Of a stretch of DNA of 64,000 bases, positions 9,663 to 18,553 are shown one piece after another. Positions within the stretch are counted from its first letter, which is position 1; each line of letters starts with the position of its first letter. The position numbers were made by a program, and so were the translations under genes. The notes below the pieces were generated by a model, which saw only the letters and a program-made list of their open reading frames with translations, was not told the origin of the DNA and searched no databases. Where the stretch lies: NCBI RefSeq assembly GCF_000717655.1, contig NZ_JNZY01000023.1, positions 1-64,000 on the forward strand. The letters are read 5' to 3'. This DNA is from Streptomyces katrae. GTDB lineage: Bacteria; Actinomycetota; Actinomycetes; Streptomycetales; Streptomycetaceae.

Positions 9663-10298
9663 GTGCCGACAGCGCACCACCCCCGTATGGCTGCTGCCCG
9701 AATCGAACAGGTGGGGCCGGGCTACCGGCCGCTGACGAAGGTGGTGCTGCTCGTGCTGCGCTCGGACGGGAAGGTGGCGCTGGTCCGCCGGGCCCGATGC
9801 CCCGAGCGGGGCCAGTTGGCCTTGGTGGGCGGACGGTTGGAGCCGGCGGAGTGGCTGGACGAGGCGGCCTGCCGGGGGGCCTCCCAGGCGCTGGGTATCG
9901 GGGTGGGCCTGCAGGACATCGAGCTCAGCGGGCTCCTGCACTACCGCAGCGAGCGGGGCGCGGGCCGCCTGTGCGTCGTCTTCGCCACGCAGCGCTGGTC
10001 CGGGGAGCCCAGCAACTCCGCGCCGTGCGAGTACAGCGAGGTGGTGTGGGCGGATCCGGGGGGTCCTCCGGCCGACTGTCGGCCGCTCACCCATGCCGTC
10101 CTCAACCAGTACGTCGCCGGCACCCTGTACGCCGCCGTCGCCATGCCCGACGCTCGGACAACCTCGGCCGAAACGGTGGCGATCCGGGCAACGGGGTACG
10201 GACGCGAGATCCGGATGGGTCCCTCCGGCTCGGGCATGGCGGCAATTCACAGCGAGAAGAACACCGGAGTACGACCGGATATGAGGGGGACGAAGTGA
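9663..10298 (+). CDS. NUDIX hydrolase
   Basis: A 211-residue protein that would hydrolyse a nucleoside diphosphate linked to another moiety. GTG at 9663 follows GGGAGG at a good distance. Visible are VVLLVLRSDGKVALVRR, then the region LALVGGRLEPAEWLDEAACRGASQALGI that stands for the NUDIX box. The box lacks the canonical REXXEE acidic cluster (RGASQALGI instead), so metal binding and activity are doubtful. First gene of a coupled operon; its stop overlaps the next start (GTGA). Confidence 0.75.
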   Translation: MPTAHHPRMAAARIEQVGPGYRPLTKVVLLVLRSDGKVALVRRARCPERGQLALVGGRLEPAEWLDEAACRGASQALGIGVGLQDIELSGLLHYRSERGAGRLCVVFATQRWSGEPSNSAPCEYSEVVWADPGGPPADCRPLTHAVLNQYVAGTLYAAVAMPDARTTSAETVAIRATGYGREIRMGPSGSGMAAIHSEKNTGVRPDMRGTK

Positions 10299-12298
10299 GC
10301 CAGATGGCCAGCGGTGATTGCGGGGAGTCTGCGGTGTCGGAGTCGGAGCGGCTGCTGTTCGGCGGCGAGCTCGCGTACGACGTCGGCTGGGACGCGCACG
10401 AAGGGGCCTGGCTGAAGCTCGGCCTGTGGACCATGGCCAGGGGTTTACCCCGCATGGTCACGACTGGGTTGAAGCTCGCCCATCTCGCTGACGCCCGCGC
10501 CCTGCGCGTGGTCCTCGGCGCCGAGATCGGACGGGGCATCACGCAGGCGATCGGGCTGGTCGCAGTCAACGGCGTCCTGGGGCACATCCTGGCCGGTGGC
10601 ACGACGAACGAGCGGCTGGCGAGGGCGGTTCCGGCTCTCGTGGTGGTCGCGGTCACCGCGCTGCTGGGTTCGCTCCTGCGGTCGGCGTCCACGGCGGCGA
10701 CCGGCGAGCTCGAGCCGAAGGTCCAGCGGGTCGCGACCGAGCGGTACTTGGGGCTGGTGCACCGGGTGGAGCTCGCGGCGATCGAGGACGATGAATTCCA
10801 CCGGCTGCTGGACGCCGCCCGCTATGGGGCCGATTCCGCCCGCCGGATGATCCGGTACTGCACCAACACGCTGAACTCGGGGATCTCCCTGATCGCGGCC
10901 GCGGGCGTGCTCACGGTGCTCCACGTTGCGCTCTTGCCTCTTCTGGTCCTGATGACCCTGCCGAGTGCCTGGAGTTCGCTGACGATCTCCAAGCAGCGCT
11001 ACGTCTCCTTCCACACCTTCGTGCAGCACGCGCGGGCCGGTCACCTGCTGGGGCAGCTACTGACCCAGCGGGAGGCCGCGGCCGAGGTCCGGGTCCACGA
11101 GGTCGGGCCGTTCCTCCTCGGGCACTTCCGGCAGATGGCCGAGACCAGCGAGCGCGAGCAGACCCGCCTGGCCCGCAACGCAGCCAAGATCGGGCTGATC
11201 GCGGACGGAGCGTCCGGGGCCGCGACCCTCCTGACGTACGGGGCGCTGGGACTGCTGCTGTGGAGCGGTCGGATGGACCTCGCGGTCGCGGGCACGGCGG
11301 TGCTAGCCATCCGCGCCGGCGCCTCCAGCCTCGACGGCCTGGTCCTGCAGATGGCAGATCTGCACCAGGAGTCGCTCTTCGTCGCCGACTACGAGCGGCT
11401 GTGCGCGGAGGCTGAGGCCCGCGCGATCCCGGAGACAGGGGAAGCTCTGCCCGAGCAGGTGCGGGAAGTCCGCTTTGAGAAGGTCACGTTCACCTACCCG
11501 GGCTCCGGCGGCGAGACGCCCGAGCCGACTCTGCGCGAGGTGTCGCTGTCCTTTCCGATGGGCAAGGTCATCGCCTTGGTCGGGGCGAATGGTTCGGGCA
11601 AGTCCACCCTCATCAAGCTGCTGGCCGGCCTGCACCTACCCGACGAAGGCGGTGGCACGATCTGGTGGGACGACGTGGATGCCGCTAAGGCCGACCGCGG
11701 CCAGATCTTCGCGCGCATCGCCCTCATGTCGCAGTCCTTCTTCCGGTGGCCCTTCACGGTGAGGGTCAATATCGGCATCGGCCGGCCCACCACGCCCATC
11801 GAGGACGAGGCGGTGCAGGACGCGGCGGCATTTTCCGGCGCCGCCAAGTTCATCGCCGCCCTGCCGCGGGGCTTCGGCACCCTCCTGGGTCGGGGTTACA
11901 AGGGCGGGCGCGAGGCGTCCGGCGGCGAATGGCAGCTGATGGGTATCAGCCGCGCCTGGTACAAGCGTGCGGGGATCTTGGTGGTCGACGAGCCGACGAG
12001 TGCGCTGGACGCGGTCGCCGAGCAGCGGGTTTTTGATCAGATTCGCGCGCTCGCCGCGACCGGCCAGACGATTATTTTCATCACGCACCGCCTGCATTCG
12101 GTGCGGCACGCCGACGTCATCCACGTCATGAAGGACGGCCGGCTCGCCGAGTCCGGGACCTTCTCCCAGCTCATGGACGAGGAAACCGGCACAGGGGAGT
12201 TCCGGGACGCCTACCTGATCCAGGCAGCCGCGTTCGCGGACACCGTCCCTGCCCAGCGTGACCCCGCCGCGGACACCAATGCGGAGGAGCGCTCGTGA
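10295..12298 (+). CDS. ABC transporter, fused membrane and ATPase domains
   Basis: A 667-residue exporter half-transporter. GTG 10295 overlaps the preceding stop and is preceded by GAGGGGG. Residues about 50-340 hold the six-helix membrane domain. The ATPase domain has Walker A GANGSGKST (about 429), the signature ASGGEWQ in place of LSGGQ, Walker B ILVVDEPTSALD (about 561) and the switch His in FITHR (about 597). It would work as a homodimer or with another half-transporter. Its position in the operon suggests export of a pathway product or self-protection. The substrate is unknown. Confidence 0.9.
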   Translation: MSQMASGDCGESAVSESERLLFGGELAYDVGWDAHEGAWLKLGLWTMARGLPRMVTTGLKLAHLADARALRVVLGAEIGRGITQAIGLVAVNGVLGHILAGGTTNERLARAVPALVVVAVTALLGSLLRSASTAATGELEPKVQRVATERYLGLVHRVELAAIEDDEFHRLLDAARYGADSARRMIRYCTNTLNSGISLIAAAGVLTVLHVALLPLLVLMTLPSAWSSLTISKQRYVSFHTFVQHARAGHLLGQLLTQREAAAEVRVHEVGPFLLGHFRQMAETSEREQTRLARNAAKIGLIADGASGAATLLTYGALGLLLWSGRMDLAVAGTAVLAIRAGASSLDGLVLQMADLHQESLFVADYERLCAEAEARAIPETGEALPEQVREVRFEKVTFTYPGSGGETPEPTLREVSLSFPMGKVIALVGANGSGKSTLIKLLAGLHLPDEGGGTIWWDDVDAAKADRGQIFARIALMSQSFFRWPFTVRVNIGIGRPTTPIEDEAVQDAAAFSGAAKFIAALPRGFGTLLGRGYKGGREASGGEWQLMGISRAWYKRAGILVVDEPTSALDAVAEQRVFDQIRALAATGQTIIFITHRLHSVRHADVIHVMKDGRLAESGTFSQLMDEETGTGEFRDAYLIQAAAFADTVPAQRDPAADTNAEERS

Positions 12299-12411
12299 AC
12301 GCCGCGTTGGGCCTGCGGGTCCAGGTGCAGACCGATAGCCTGGTGTGTTCTCCGCTCCGGGGTGTCCGGGCGTCGCGGCCGCAGGCGCCCGGGATGCCGG
12401 GAGGACCCACC

Positions 12412-13263
12412 ATGCCCTCTGCCACGGTGCCGCTGATTTTCGTCGACGGCCACCACCTCCTCTACCGCGCGCACTTCGGGTTCCCCAAGGGCTTCCATTC
12501 CCTGGACGGCACCGATGTGACCGGTGCGTTCGGGTTCGTGGCGCTCCTGCGTAAGGCGCACCGCGAGCACTGCACCGGCCATGAGGTCCTGGTCGTCTTC
12601 GACGCCGAGGGCGGCGCCGCCGACCGGGCGCAGACCGATGGCGGCTACAAGGCGAACCGGGCGGCGGCCGACCCCAGCCCGATCCAGGCTCTGGCTCCGC
12701 TGAAGGAGATGCTCGACCAGGGCGGGGTGCGGTGGCTGGAGCGGCCCGGCGCCGAGGGTGACGATGTGCTGACCACGATCGCCACGCGTACGGCCGCTGA
12801 CGGTCGTGCCGTGGTGGTGCTTTCAGGGGACCGCGACTTCTACAGCCTGCTGTCCGCCGACGGGGTCCGAATCCTCAACTTGCAGGCCCCTCCCGGCCGC
12901 CAGTTCGTCACCGCCCGCAGCCTTCCCGACCGGTACGGGATGACGCCGGCGCAGTGGGCCGACTTCCGCTCCCTGACCGGGGACCCCTCGGACAACCTCG
13001 CCGGTGTGGGGGGCGTCGGGCCCGTGACCGCCGCCCGGCTCCTGGCCGGCGGCCGTCGGCTCGAACACCTCCCCGCCACCGCGCCGGGCCGACTCGCGGA
13101 GCCCCTGGGCCTCATTCGGGAGCCCTGGGGCGACGTTCTGCGCGAGCGGTCCCTCCTGCGTCTGAACTGCGGCCTACCCATCCCGCAGGGCATCGTCGCC
13201 GGGGCGGTCACGCCCGAACTGACCCCTGCCGCAGTCCTGATGAAGGCGGCCGGCCTGTGGTGA
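12412..13263 (+). CDS. Stand-alone 5'-3' exonuclease (PolA-type FEN domain)
   Basis: A 283-residue nuclease equivalent to the N-terminal 5'-nuclease domain of DNA polymerase I, without a polymerase. Motifs in order: FVDGHHLLYRA, VVFDAEGG, GYKANR, GAEGDDVLTTIA, VVLSGDRDFYSLL and LTGDPSDNLAGVGGVG (helix-hairpin-helix). The metal-binding Asp residues are all present. The ATG at 12412 was chosen because GGGAGG precedes it by six bases; an in-frame GTG at 12295 overlaps the ABC gene stop and would add 39 residues. The next gene's GTG overlaps its stop. A second, pathway-linked copy of a repair nuclease is unusual. Confidence 0.85.
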   Translation: MPSATVPLIFVDGHHLLYRAHFGFPKGFHSLDGTDVTGAFGFVALLRKAHREHCTGHEVLVVFDAEGGAADRAQTDGGYKANRAAADPSPIQALAPLKEMLDQGGVRWLERPGAEGDDVLTTIATRTAADGRAVVVLSGDRDFYSLLSADGVRILNLQAPPGRQFVTARSLPDRYGMTPAQWADFRSLTGDPSDNLAGVGGVGPVTAARLLAGGRRLEHLPATAPGRLAEPLGLIREPWGDVLRERSLLRLNCGLPIPQGIVAGAVTPELTPAAVLMKAAGLW

Positions 13264-14570
13264 ACCTGCCCGCCACTTCGGCCGCCGCCTCCACGTCGGA
13301 CGCCGAGGCGTCGCTGCGTGGCCACCGGTCCTTCACCGCATACCTGAGCGGTGAGAGCGCGAGCTTGATCGGGACGGCCGTGCACGCGGTGGCGCTGCCC
13401 TCGCTCGCGGTCCTCCACCTCAAGGCCACTCCGGGGCAGATCGCGCTCCTGTTCTTCCTGCTCCAGGTTCCGGCGTTCGTGCTGGCGCTGCCAGCCGGAG
13501 CACTCATCGACCGGCACGACAAGAAGACGGTGCTGGTCGCAACAGACCTTGTGGCGGCCGCCGTGGTAGCAGTGATCCCGGCCACCGCAGTCCTCGGGAC
13601 CCTGTCCATGCCGGTGCTGTACGGCGTGGCGCTGGTGCTGGGGGCCGTGACGGTCCTGCACCAGGCGGCCGCCATCTCCATCGTCCCGCAGCTCGTCGAA
13701 CCGGGTCTGCTCCAACAGGCCAACTCGCGGATCGGGGCGGCGTTCGGCGCCGCCGACACGGCCGGCACCTACCTGGGGACCGCCGTGGTGGCCGTGGTGG
13801 GCGCCGGCCGGGCCATGGCCCTGGACACCGTCTCCTACCTGGTCTCGGCCTGGTGCGCGAGCAGGATCCGCACGGCGTCCGCTCCGGTATCCCCCAAGGT
13901 CCGACGGAAGATGGTCGCGGAGGTCTGGGAGGGCCTGGTGTACGTGGCCCGAACACCGCTCGTCAGGCCGCTCGTGCTCTGCCTGGCGGGGACGGGCTTC
14001 GGGTCGGCACTGACTTCTACCTTCTGGGCCTTTCACCTATTGACCACGGTGCGAACCGGTACGACGGGGCTCGGCGTGATCTTGGGGGTATCCGGCGCCG
14101 GATGCCTGGCCGGGGCGCTGGCCGCGCCGCGGATGGTCGGCCTCTTCGGGCCTGGACCGGTCTTGGTCACCGGTTTCGCGATGTACCCGCTGATGAGCCT
14201 GCCGCTGCTCTTCGCCGGGCCCGGCCCGCTCTGGCTGCTGGTCCTCGCGGTGGCGGGCGCTCTCCAGTTCGCGGCGGCTGCTTGCGCCGGGACCACCCAG
14301 CGGTCCCTAAGACAGCAGATTTGTCCGCCCGAACTGCAGGCCCGCGCCCAGCAGACCTCGACCTGGCTCGTCTCCGGCAGCCGCCCCTTCGCCGCCCTGA
14401 GCGCCGGCGCCCTGGCGGCCGCCACGAACGTGTGGACGGTCCTGCTGGTCGGGGCTCTCGTCCTCGTCGTGCCCGCATTTGTCCTGTGGCGCTCCCCGGT
14501 CTACCGCCTCACCTCCATGCCCGTCCCCGCGTCCACGGCGCCCACCGGCGTCACCAACCACCGATCCTGA
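13260..14570 (+). CDS. MFS transporter
   Basis: A 436-residue membrane protein with about twelve hydrophobic segments. GTG 13260 overlaps the previous stop. The N-terminal half contains LPAGALIDRHDKKTVLVATDL, the cytoplasmic loop motif of the major facilitator superfamily, and the later part has the LRQQICPPELQARAQQTS loop typical of the enterobactin-exporter-like (MFS_3) branch. It probably exports a small molecule using the proton gradient. Together with the ABC protein it gives this operon two exporters. Confidence 0.85.
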   Translation: MNLPATSAAASTSDAEASLRGHRSFTAYLSGESASLIGTAVHAVALPSLAVLHLKATPGQIALLFFLLQVPAFVLALPAGALIDRHDKKTVLVATDLVAAAVVAVIPATAVLGTLSMPVLYGVALVLGAVTVLHQAAAISIVPQLVEPGLLQQANSRIGAAFGAADTAGTYLGTAVVAVVGAGRAMALDTVSYLVSAWCASRIRTASAPVSPKVRRKMVAEVWEGLVYVARTPLVRPLVLCLAGTGFGSALTSTFWAFHLLTTVRTGTTGLGVILGVSGAGCLAGALAAPRMVGLFGPGPVLVTGFAMYPLMSLPLLFAGPGPLWLLVLAVAGALQFAAAACAGTTQRSLRQQICPPELQARAQQTSTWLVSGSRPFAALSAGALAAATNVWTVLLVGALVLVVPAFVLWRSPVYRLTSMPVPASTAPTGVTNHRS

Positions 14571-14579
14571 GGAGTCCAC

Positions 14580-15491
14580 ATGGCGAGCCTGTCCACCGAG
14601 CCGCGCGGCACCGCAGCACTTCTGGTCAACACCGCCGGTCAGTACCTGCTGCATCTGCGGGACGCCAACAAGCCGTACATCTGTGACCCGGGTACGTGGT
14701 CGATCCCGGGTGGTGACCGCGAGGGCGAGGAGAGCTGCCGCCAGGCCATCGAGCGCGAACTGTTGGAAGAAACGGGCCTGAGGGTACCGCTTTTGCCCCT
14801 CACCATCGTCGACGCCCACGGTCCCACCGGCGACAAGGGCCAGATCCAGGTGTACGTCGGCGCCTGGGACGGCGACGACAGCACGCTGCCGTGCCCTGAG
14901 GGGATCATGTTCCGCTGGTTCGACGCCAAGACAACGGCCTGGCTGACCATGTGCCCGTGGACAGCCGAGGTCATCGCCCTGCACCAGACGACCGCCCCCG
15001 TCCCGGCGCCCCGGTCGCCGAGCCCGCCCGCGCGGGTCGGGGGCAGTCGGGCCCGGCTGAACGTGATCGGCGTCCACCTCTACCTGGAACGTGAAGATGG
15101 CCGGATCCTGCTCGGCCGGCGTCACCCCGATGTCGCCTTTGCCGGGAACCAGTTCCACGCCCTCGCCGGCCATCTGGAGACCGAGAACGCGGTGGCCGGG
15201 TTGATCCGGGAGGCCGAGGAGGAGGCAGGTCTTGTGATCGCCCCGGAGGACCTTGAGCTGGTGCACACGGTGCACATGCTCGACGAGGGCGGTGACGGGC
15301 AGCCCCGGCTAGGCCTCTTCTTCCGTGCCCGCACGTGGAGCGGAACCCCCGAGGTGCGGGAGCCGGACAAGTGCCTCGAATGGGTTTGGGTCGATCCGAC
15401 TGCGCTTCCCGAGCCGATCGTCGCCTACACCCGGAACGCGATCGAGGCGATCGGCCGCGGCGTCGCCTACTCCGAGCTCGGCTGGACCTGA
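14580..15491 (+). CDS. Tandem NUDIX-domain protein
   Basis: A 303-residue protein with two NUDIX domains. The first (residues about 1-135) has a canonical box, GDREGEESCRQAIERELLEETG, split here only by normal spacing. The second (about 155-300) has LAGHLETENAV then REAEEEAGL, one residue shorter than the consensus between the Gly and Arg. GAGGAG lies seven bases before the ATG. Two fused hydrolase domains could act on successive nucleotide intermediates, or one may be regulatory. It follows the MFS gene by nine bases. Confidence 0.85.
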   Translation: MASLSTEPRGTAALLVNTAGQYLLHLRDANKPYICDPGTWSIPGGDREGEESCRQAIERELLEETGLRVPLLPLTIVDAHGPTGDKGQIQVYVGAWDGDDSTLPCPEGIMFRWFDAKTTAWLTMCPWTAEVIALHQTTAPVPAPRSPSPPARVGGSRARLNVIGVHLYLEREDGRILLGRRHPDVAFAGNQFHALAGHLETENAVAGLIREAEEEAGLVIAPEDLELVHTVHMLDEGGDGQPRLGLFFRARTWSGTPEVREPDKCLEWVWVDPTALPEPIVAYTRNAIEAIGRGVAYSELGWT

Positions 15492-15546
15492 CTCCGTAGA
15501 CCTGCCGCCCCGCCACGTACCGTCCCCCGATGCCAAGGAGCTGCCC

Positions 15547-16865
15547 ATGCCCGACCACTCCCTCTCCAGCGGCCGCACGGCAGCCGTGCCCCGCCAGAGC
15601 GCGGGCCCGGATCCGGCAGCGGCGCGGGCCGCGATGGTGGACCGCCTGGAAGAGGAAGGCGCCCTGCACCGGGGAGCCGTGCGAGAGGCCCTGCTGGCCA
15701 TCCCCCGGGAAGTCCTCATGCCGCAGCGCTACGTACGGCGTACCGAGGACGACATGACCCCGCCCCAGTGGACGCTGCTGGACTGGGCGCAGCCCGCGGA
15801 CCGGCAGGAGCTCCTCGACATCCTCTACTGCGGGGAGAGCGTGCTGATCCAGCACGACGGCGAACCGATGCTGGGCCGCGAGCCGGGGAGCCGGCGCAAG
15901 GGCGGCGAGATCACGTCGCTGTCGAGCGGCATGACGATGACCGCCGGTGTGATGGAGGAGCTCGATCTTCGGTCTGGCCTGCGGATGCTGGACGTCGGCA
16001 CCGGCGCCGCAGTCACATGCGCGATCGGCGCCAGGATCTGCGGAGGGCACAACGTCGTCTCACTCGACAGCAGCATCCACGTCACCGAGGCGGCCCGCGT
16101 GCACCTGGCCCGGCTCGGGCTGTTTCCGACGCTGGTCACGGGCCAAGGCGAGGACGGCTGGCCGGACCTGGCACCGTTCGACCGGATCCTCGCCTCGTAT
16201 GCGGTCCCGAGCGTGCCCCTGCCGTGGCTCGAGCAACTCGCACCCGGCGGTCTGGTTCTGGCCCACATCACGTCCGGGTCCCCGTCCTGGCCCGCTCTCG
16301 CGGTCATCACCAAGACTGCTACCGGCGCGACGACCGGAGAACTGCGGCCGGCGCGCTACGGTCACCGGGCCGGCCACGGCCTGCCCCGCCTCTACCTCTC
16401 CAAGCCGTTCCGGGACCAGATCGACGCTGCCGAGAACGCCCCCGCACCCACAGCAGGCCAGCACCTCCGCCGAGCACCGCGTCGGGCTTCTGGATCATGT
16501 ACGACGCCCTGCATCCCGGGGCGGTCCGTCGCGGCGCCGCCGATGACCAGCTCGTCATCGGAGCACCGGCCTGCAGATCCTGGATGTCCGCCGAGCCCGC
16601 CACAGGCGGGGCATGGACGGTGACGAACTGCGGACCACGGGACATCTGGTCCGAGATCCAGAACACCGCCACCCGCTGGCGAGCCGCCGGATGCCCCGAC
16701 TTCTACCGGATCCACTTCAACCCCGATGGTGCGCAGACGATCGGCGCCGGCCCGGAAGCGGCGCAGCTGTCCTGGCCGCTTGCTGCCTCTCCCGCGCCGA
16801 CAACGCTCCCAAAGGCGAAGTCCCGCGAGAGCGCCATCCACTCTCCCCAGGAGACCCTCACATGA
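15547..16865 (+). pseudogene. Isoaspartyl-type (PCMT/FxLD-like) methyltransferase, frameshifted
   Basis: AAGGAG precedes the ATG at 15547. The first ~305 codons are clean: VREALLAIPREVLMP, the SSGMTMTAGVM substrate-binding segment, and LDVGTGAAVTCAIGA, the SAM-binding loop. Near 16470 the frame shifts to one reading ASGFWIMYDALHPG, a further pair of compensating shifts is likely near 16565-16595, and the characteristic C-terminus GPRDIWSEIQNT followed by PDFYRIHFNPDG ends at 16865. Either decay or sequence error. The stop overlaps the start of the GFA gene, showing one transcript. Confidence 0.75.
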
Positions 16866-16956
16866 CGACCCCCTCTTCCACGCCCCGCCCTGGCCGCTGC
16901 GTGTGCCGGGCCATCGAGTTCACGGTGACCGGCGAAGCCGATTTTCCCCATACCTG
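16862..16956 (+). pseudogene. GFA-family gene, 5' part (interrupted by the mobile element)
   Basis: The ATG at 16862 overlaps the methyltransferase stop. The product begins MTTPSSTPRPGRCVCRA and reaches ADFPHTC, the first zinc-binding region of glutathione-dependent formaldehyde-activating (GFA/CENP-V) proteins. At 16957 foreign sequence begins, and an artificial stop follows at 16970. The rest of the gene lies at 32,804-33,110. The 95 nt here plus 307 nt there make 402 nt, exactly 134 codons with stop. Confidence 0.85.
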
Positions 16957-16981
16957 TTTCCCTGATGATTGAGTGAGTTCA
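16957..16981. repeat. Left imperfect terminal inverted repeat
   Basis: TTTCCCTG followed by 17 bases ending GTTCA. The reverse complement of 32775-32799 also starts TTTCCCTG and ends GTTCA, with partial agreement between. About 16 of 25 positions match. Confidence 0.6.
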
Positions 16982-17002
16982 AGGGACTCACAGGGGTGGC
17001 GG

Positions 17003-18553
17003 ATGGACGAGTGGTGGCTGGTGTTCGTGCCGGATCCGGAGCGGTGGGGACCGCTGCCGGAGGAGGGGGTGCTGGGGGTCCGCGACCTGCCCGGCGCCTT
17101 GGAGGCGGTGGGACTTCGGGCGGGCGACCCGGTATTTGTACGGCCTGATTACGTCGTGGACGCAGAGTTGCTGCAGTTCGCTCTCTCGCCCGATTTCCGC
17201 GACCTGGAGAGAGAATCACGTCGGAATTACGCGACGGATATCCGTCTGCTGCTGTCGTGGCTTTGGCGGCGGGGCGTTCACTGGCGGGCGGCGACCGAGG
17301 CGGACTTGCGGGCGTACAAGGAATTCCGCGTCGATTCGCCGTTGAATCCGCAGCGAGTCGGCGGTGCGAAGTGGAACCGTGAGGCTGCTGCTCTGACCCA
17401 GCTCTACAAATGGGCGAAGGTGAGTCCTCTCCCGTTGGACGTGGGGCGTCGCGCGGACCGTGAGGCAAGTGCGCGTAGCTCTCGGGTGTCGTGGCTGACG
17501 CCGCGGACCTGGGGTCTGTGGCAGCACCTGGGGCTGCGAGGACTTGGCCGCGATGGGGCACCGTTGCCCGGTTGGGACGGGCGAACCGAACTGCGGAACA
17601 CCTCGTTCGTTGGGCTGGGGCTTAGCTCGGGCCTGCGGCGGCAGGAAGCCGGGGCGATGCTGACGTTCGAGGTGCCGACCCGGCGCCTTCGGTCTGGACG
17701 TTACTGCCATGGCCAGGTGGCCAGAGCGCTGTCGCGGTCGAAGCGTGACCGCACGTACTACACCTCGGTCGAGTCGGTGCGCCAGCCCGGTGCCTACAGC
17801 GAGTCCGAGCGGACGTGGGCTATCCAGCGTGCCCAGCAGGAGGGCCGTTACGAGAAGCTGTCGCTGATGAGGCTGGTCACGAACGTGACGCACGGCCGGG
17901 CTCCGGTCGTGCACTGGGTGGACCAGGACGGAGTGGCAGGCCGGCGGGAGTTGAGCCTGATGGATTGGCGCGAGCGGCAGTGGCTGTTCGTCGAGGGGTC
18001 GCACGGTCCGGAGCCGGCGTGGCTGTGGTTGACCGAGCAGGGCATGCCGATGCTTCCGGATCGATGGAACACGGTGTTCTGGCAGGCCAACCAGCGGTGC
18101 GAGGAGGCTCTGCTGACGCCGGAGGAGCGGGAGATCCCGCGCCCGCTGAGGTCGGCTGCGGTACGGGGGAAGGTCCCGTACGCGACCCCGCATGCCGCGC
18201 GCCACTCCATGGCGCTCTACATGCTGATCGTGCTGAACGAGGTCATGGACAAGAAGTACGGGCTGACCGCCGCGGACCGGCGCGACTTCGCTCAGCTCTA
18301 CGGGGATCCGTGGTGGCTGGTGAAGACCTTGTTGGGGCACCGGGACGTCGAGACGACGAAGGAGCACTACCTCAGCCCGGTCATGCATCTGCAGCTGGAG
18401 TCGATCCTCGCCTTCGACACTGAGGACGAGCACGGCGAGACGGATGAGACGAAGGATCTGAACGGCCTGTTCGCCCAGTTGGCCCGGGAAACCTCCGGGA
18501 TCCAGGACATCGAGCTGCTGGTCGACGCCCTGCCCGTCGCGGCGGCATCGTGA
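17003..18553 (+). CDS. Tyrosine recombinase 1 of the element (TnpA-like)
   Basis: A 516-residue site-specific recombinase that would cut and rejoin DNA through a tyrosine-3'-phosphate. The N-terminal SAM-like core-binding region contains NYATDIRLLLSWLWRRG. The catalytic domain shows the box-I Arg in SSGLRRQEAGAML (about 207), HAARHSMALYML (about 396) and GHRDVETTKEHYL with the nucleophile Tyr (about 456). The ATG at 17003 is preferred; a GTG at 16973 adds ten residues. All catalytic residues are present, so this protein could be active. Its stop overlaps the next start (GTGA). Confidence 0.85.
   Translation: MDEWWLVFVPDPERWGPLPEEGVLGVRDLPGALEAVGLRAGDPVFVRPDYVVDAELLQFALSPDFRDLERESRRNYATDIRLLLSWLWRRGVHWRAATEADLRAYKEFRVDSPLNPQRVGGAKWNREAAALTQLYKWAKVSPLPLDVGRRADREASARSSRVSWLTPRTWGLWQHLGLRGLGRDGAPLPGWDGRTELRNTSFVGLGLSSGLRRQEAGAMLTFEVPTRRLRSGRYCHGQVARALSRSKRDRTYYTSVESVRQPGAYSESERTWAIQRAQQEGRYEKLSLMRLVTNVTHGRAPVVHWVDQDGVAGRRELSLMDWRERQWLFVEGSHGPEPAWLWLTEQGMPMLPDRWNTVFWQANQRCEEALLTPEEREIPRPLRSAAVRGKVPYATPHAARHSMALYMLIVLNEVMDKKYGLTAADRRDFAQLYGDPWWLVKTLLGHRDVETTKEHYLSPVMHLQLESILAFDTEDEHGETDETKDLNGLFAQLARETSGIQDIELLVDALPVAAAS

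Noticed and set aside
9509..10294. Upstream extension of the ABC transporter frame to 929 codons
   Set aside because: The stretch before 10295 overlaps the NUDIX gene in another frame and has no coding bias; the GTG at 10295 has a strong ribosome site and overlaps the previous stop.
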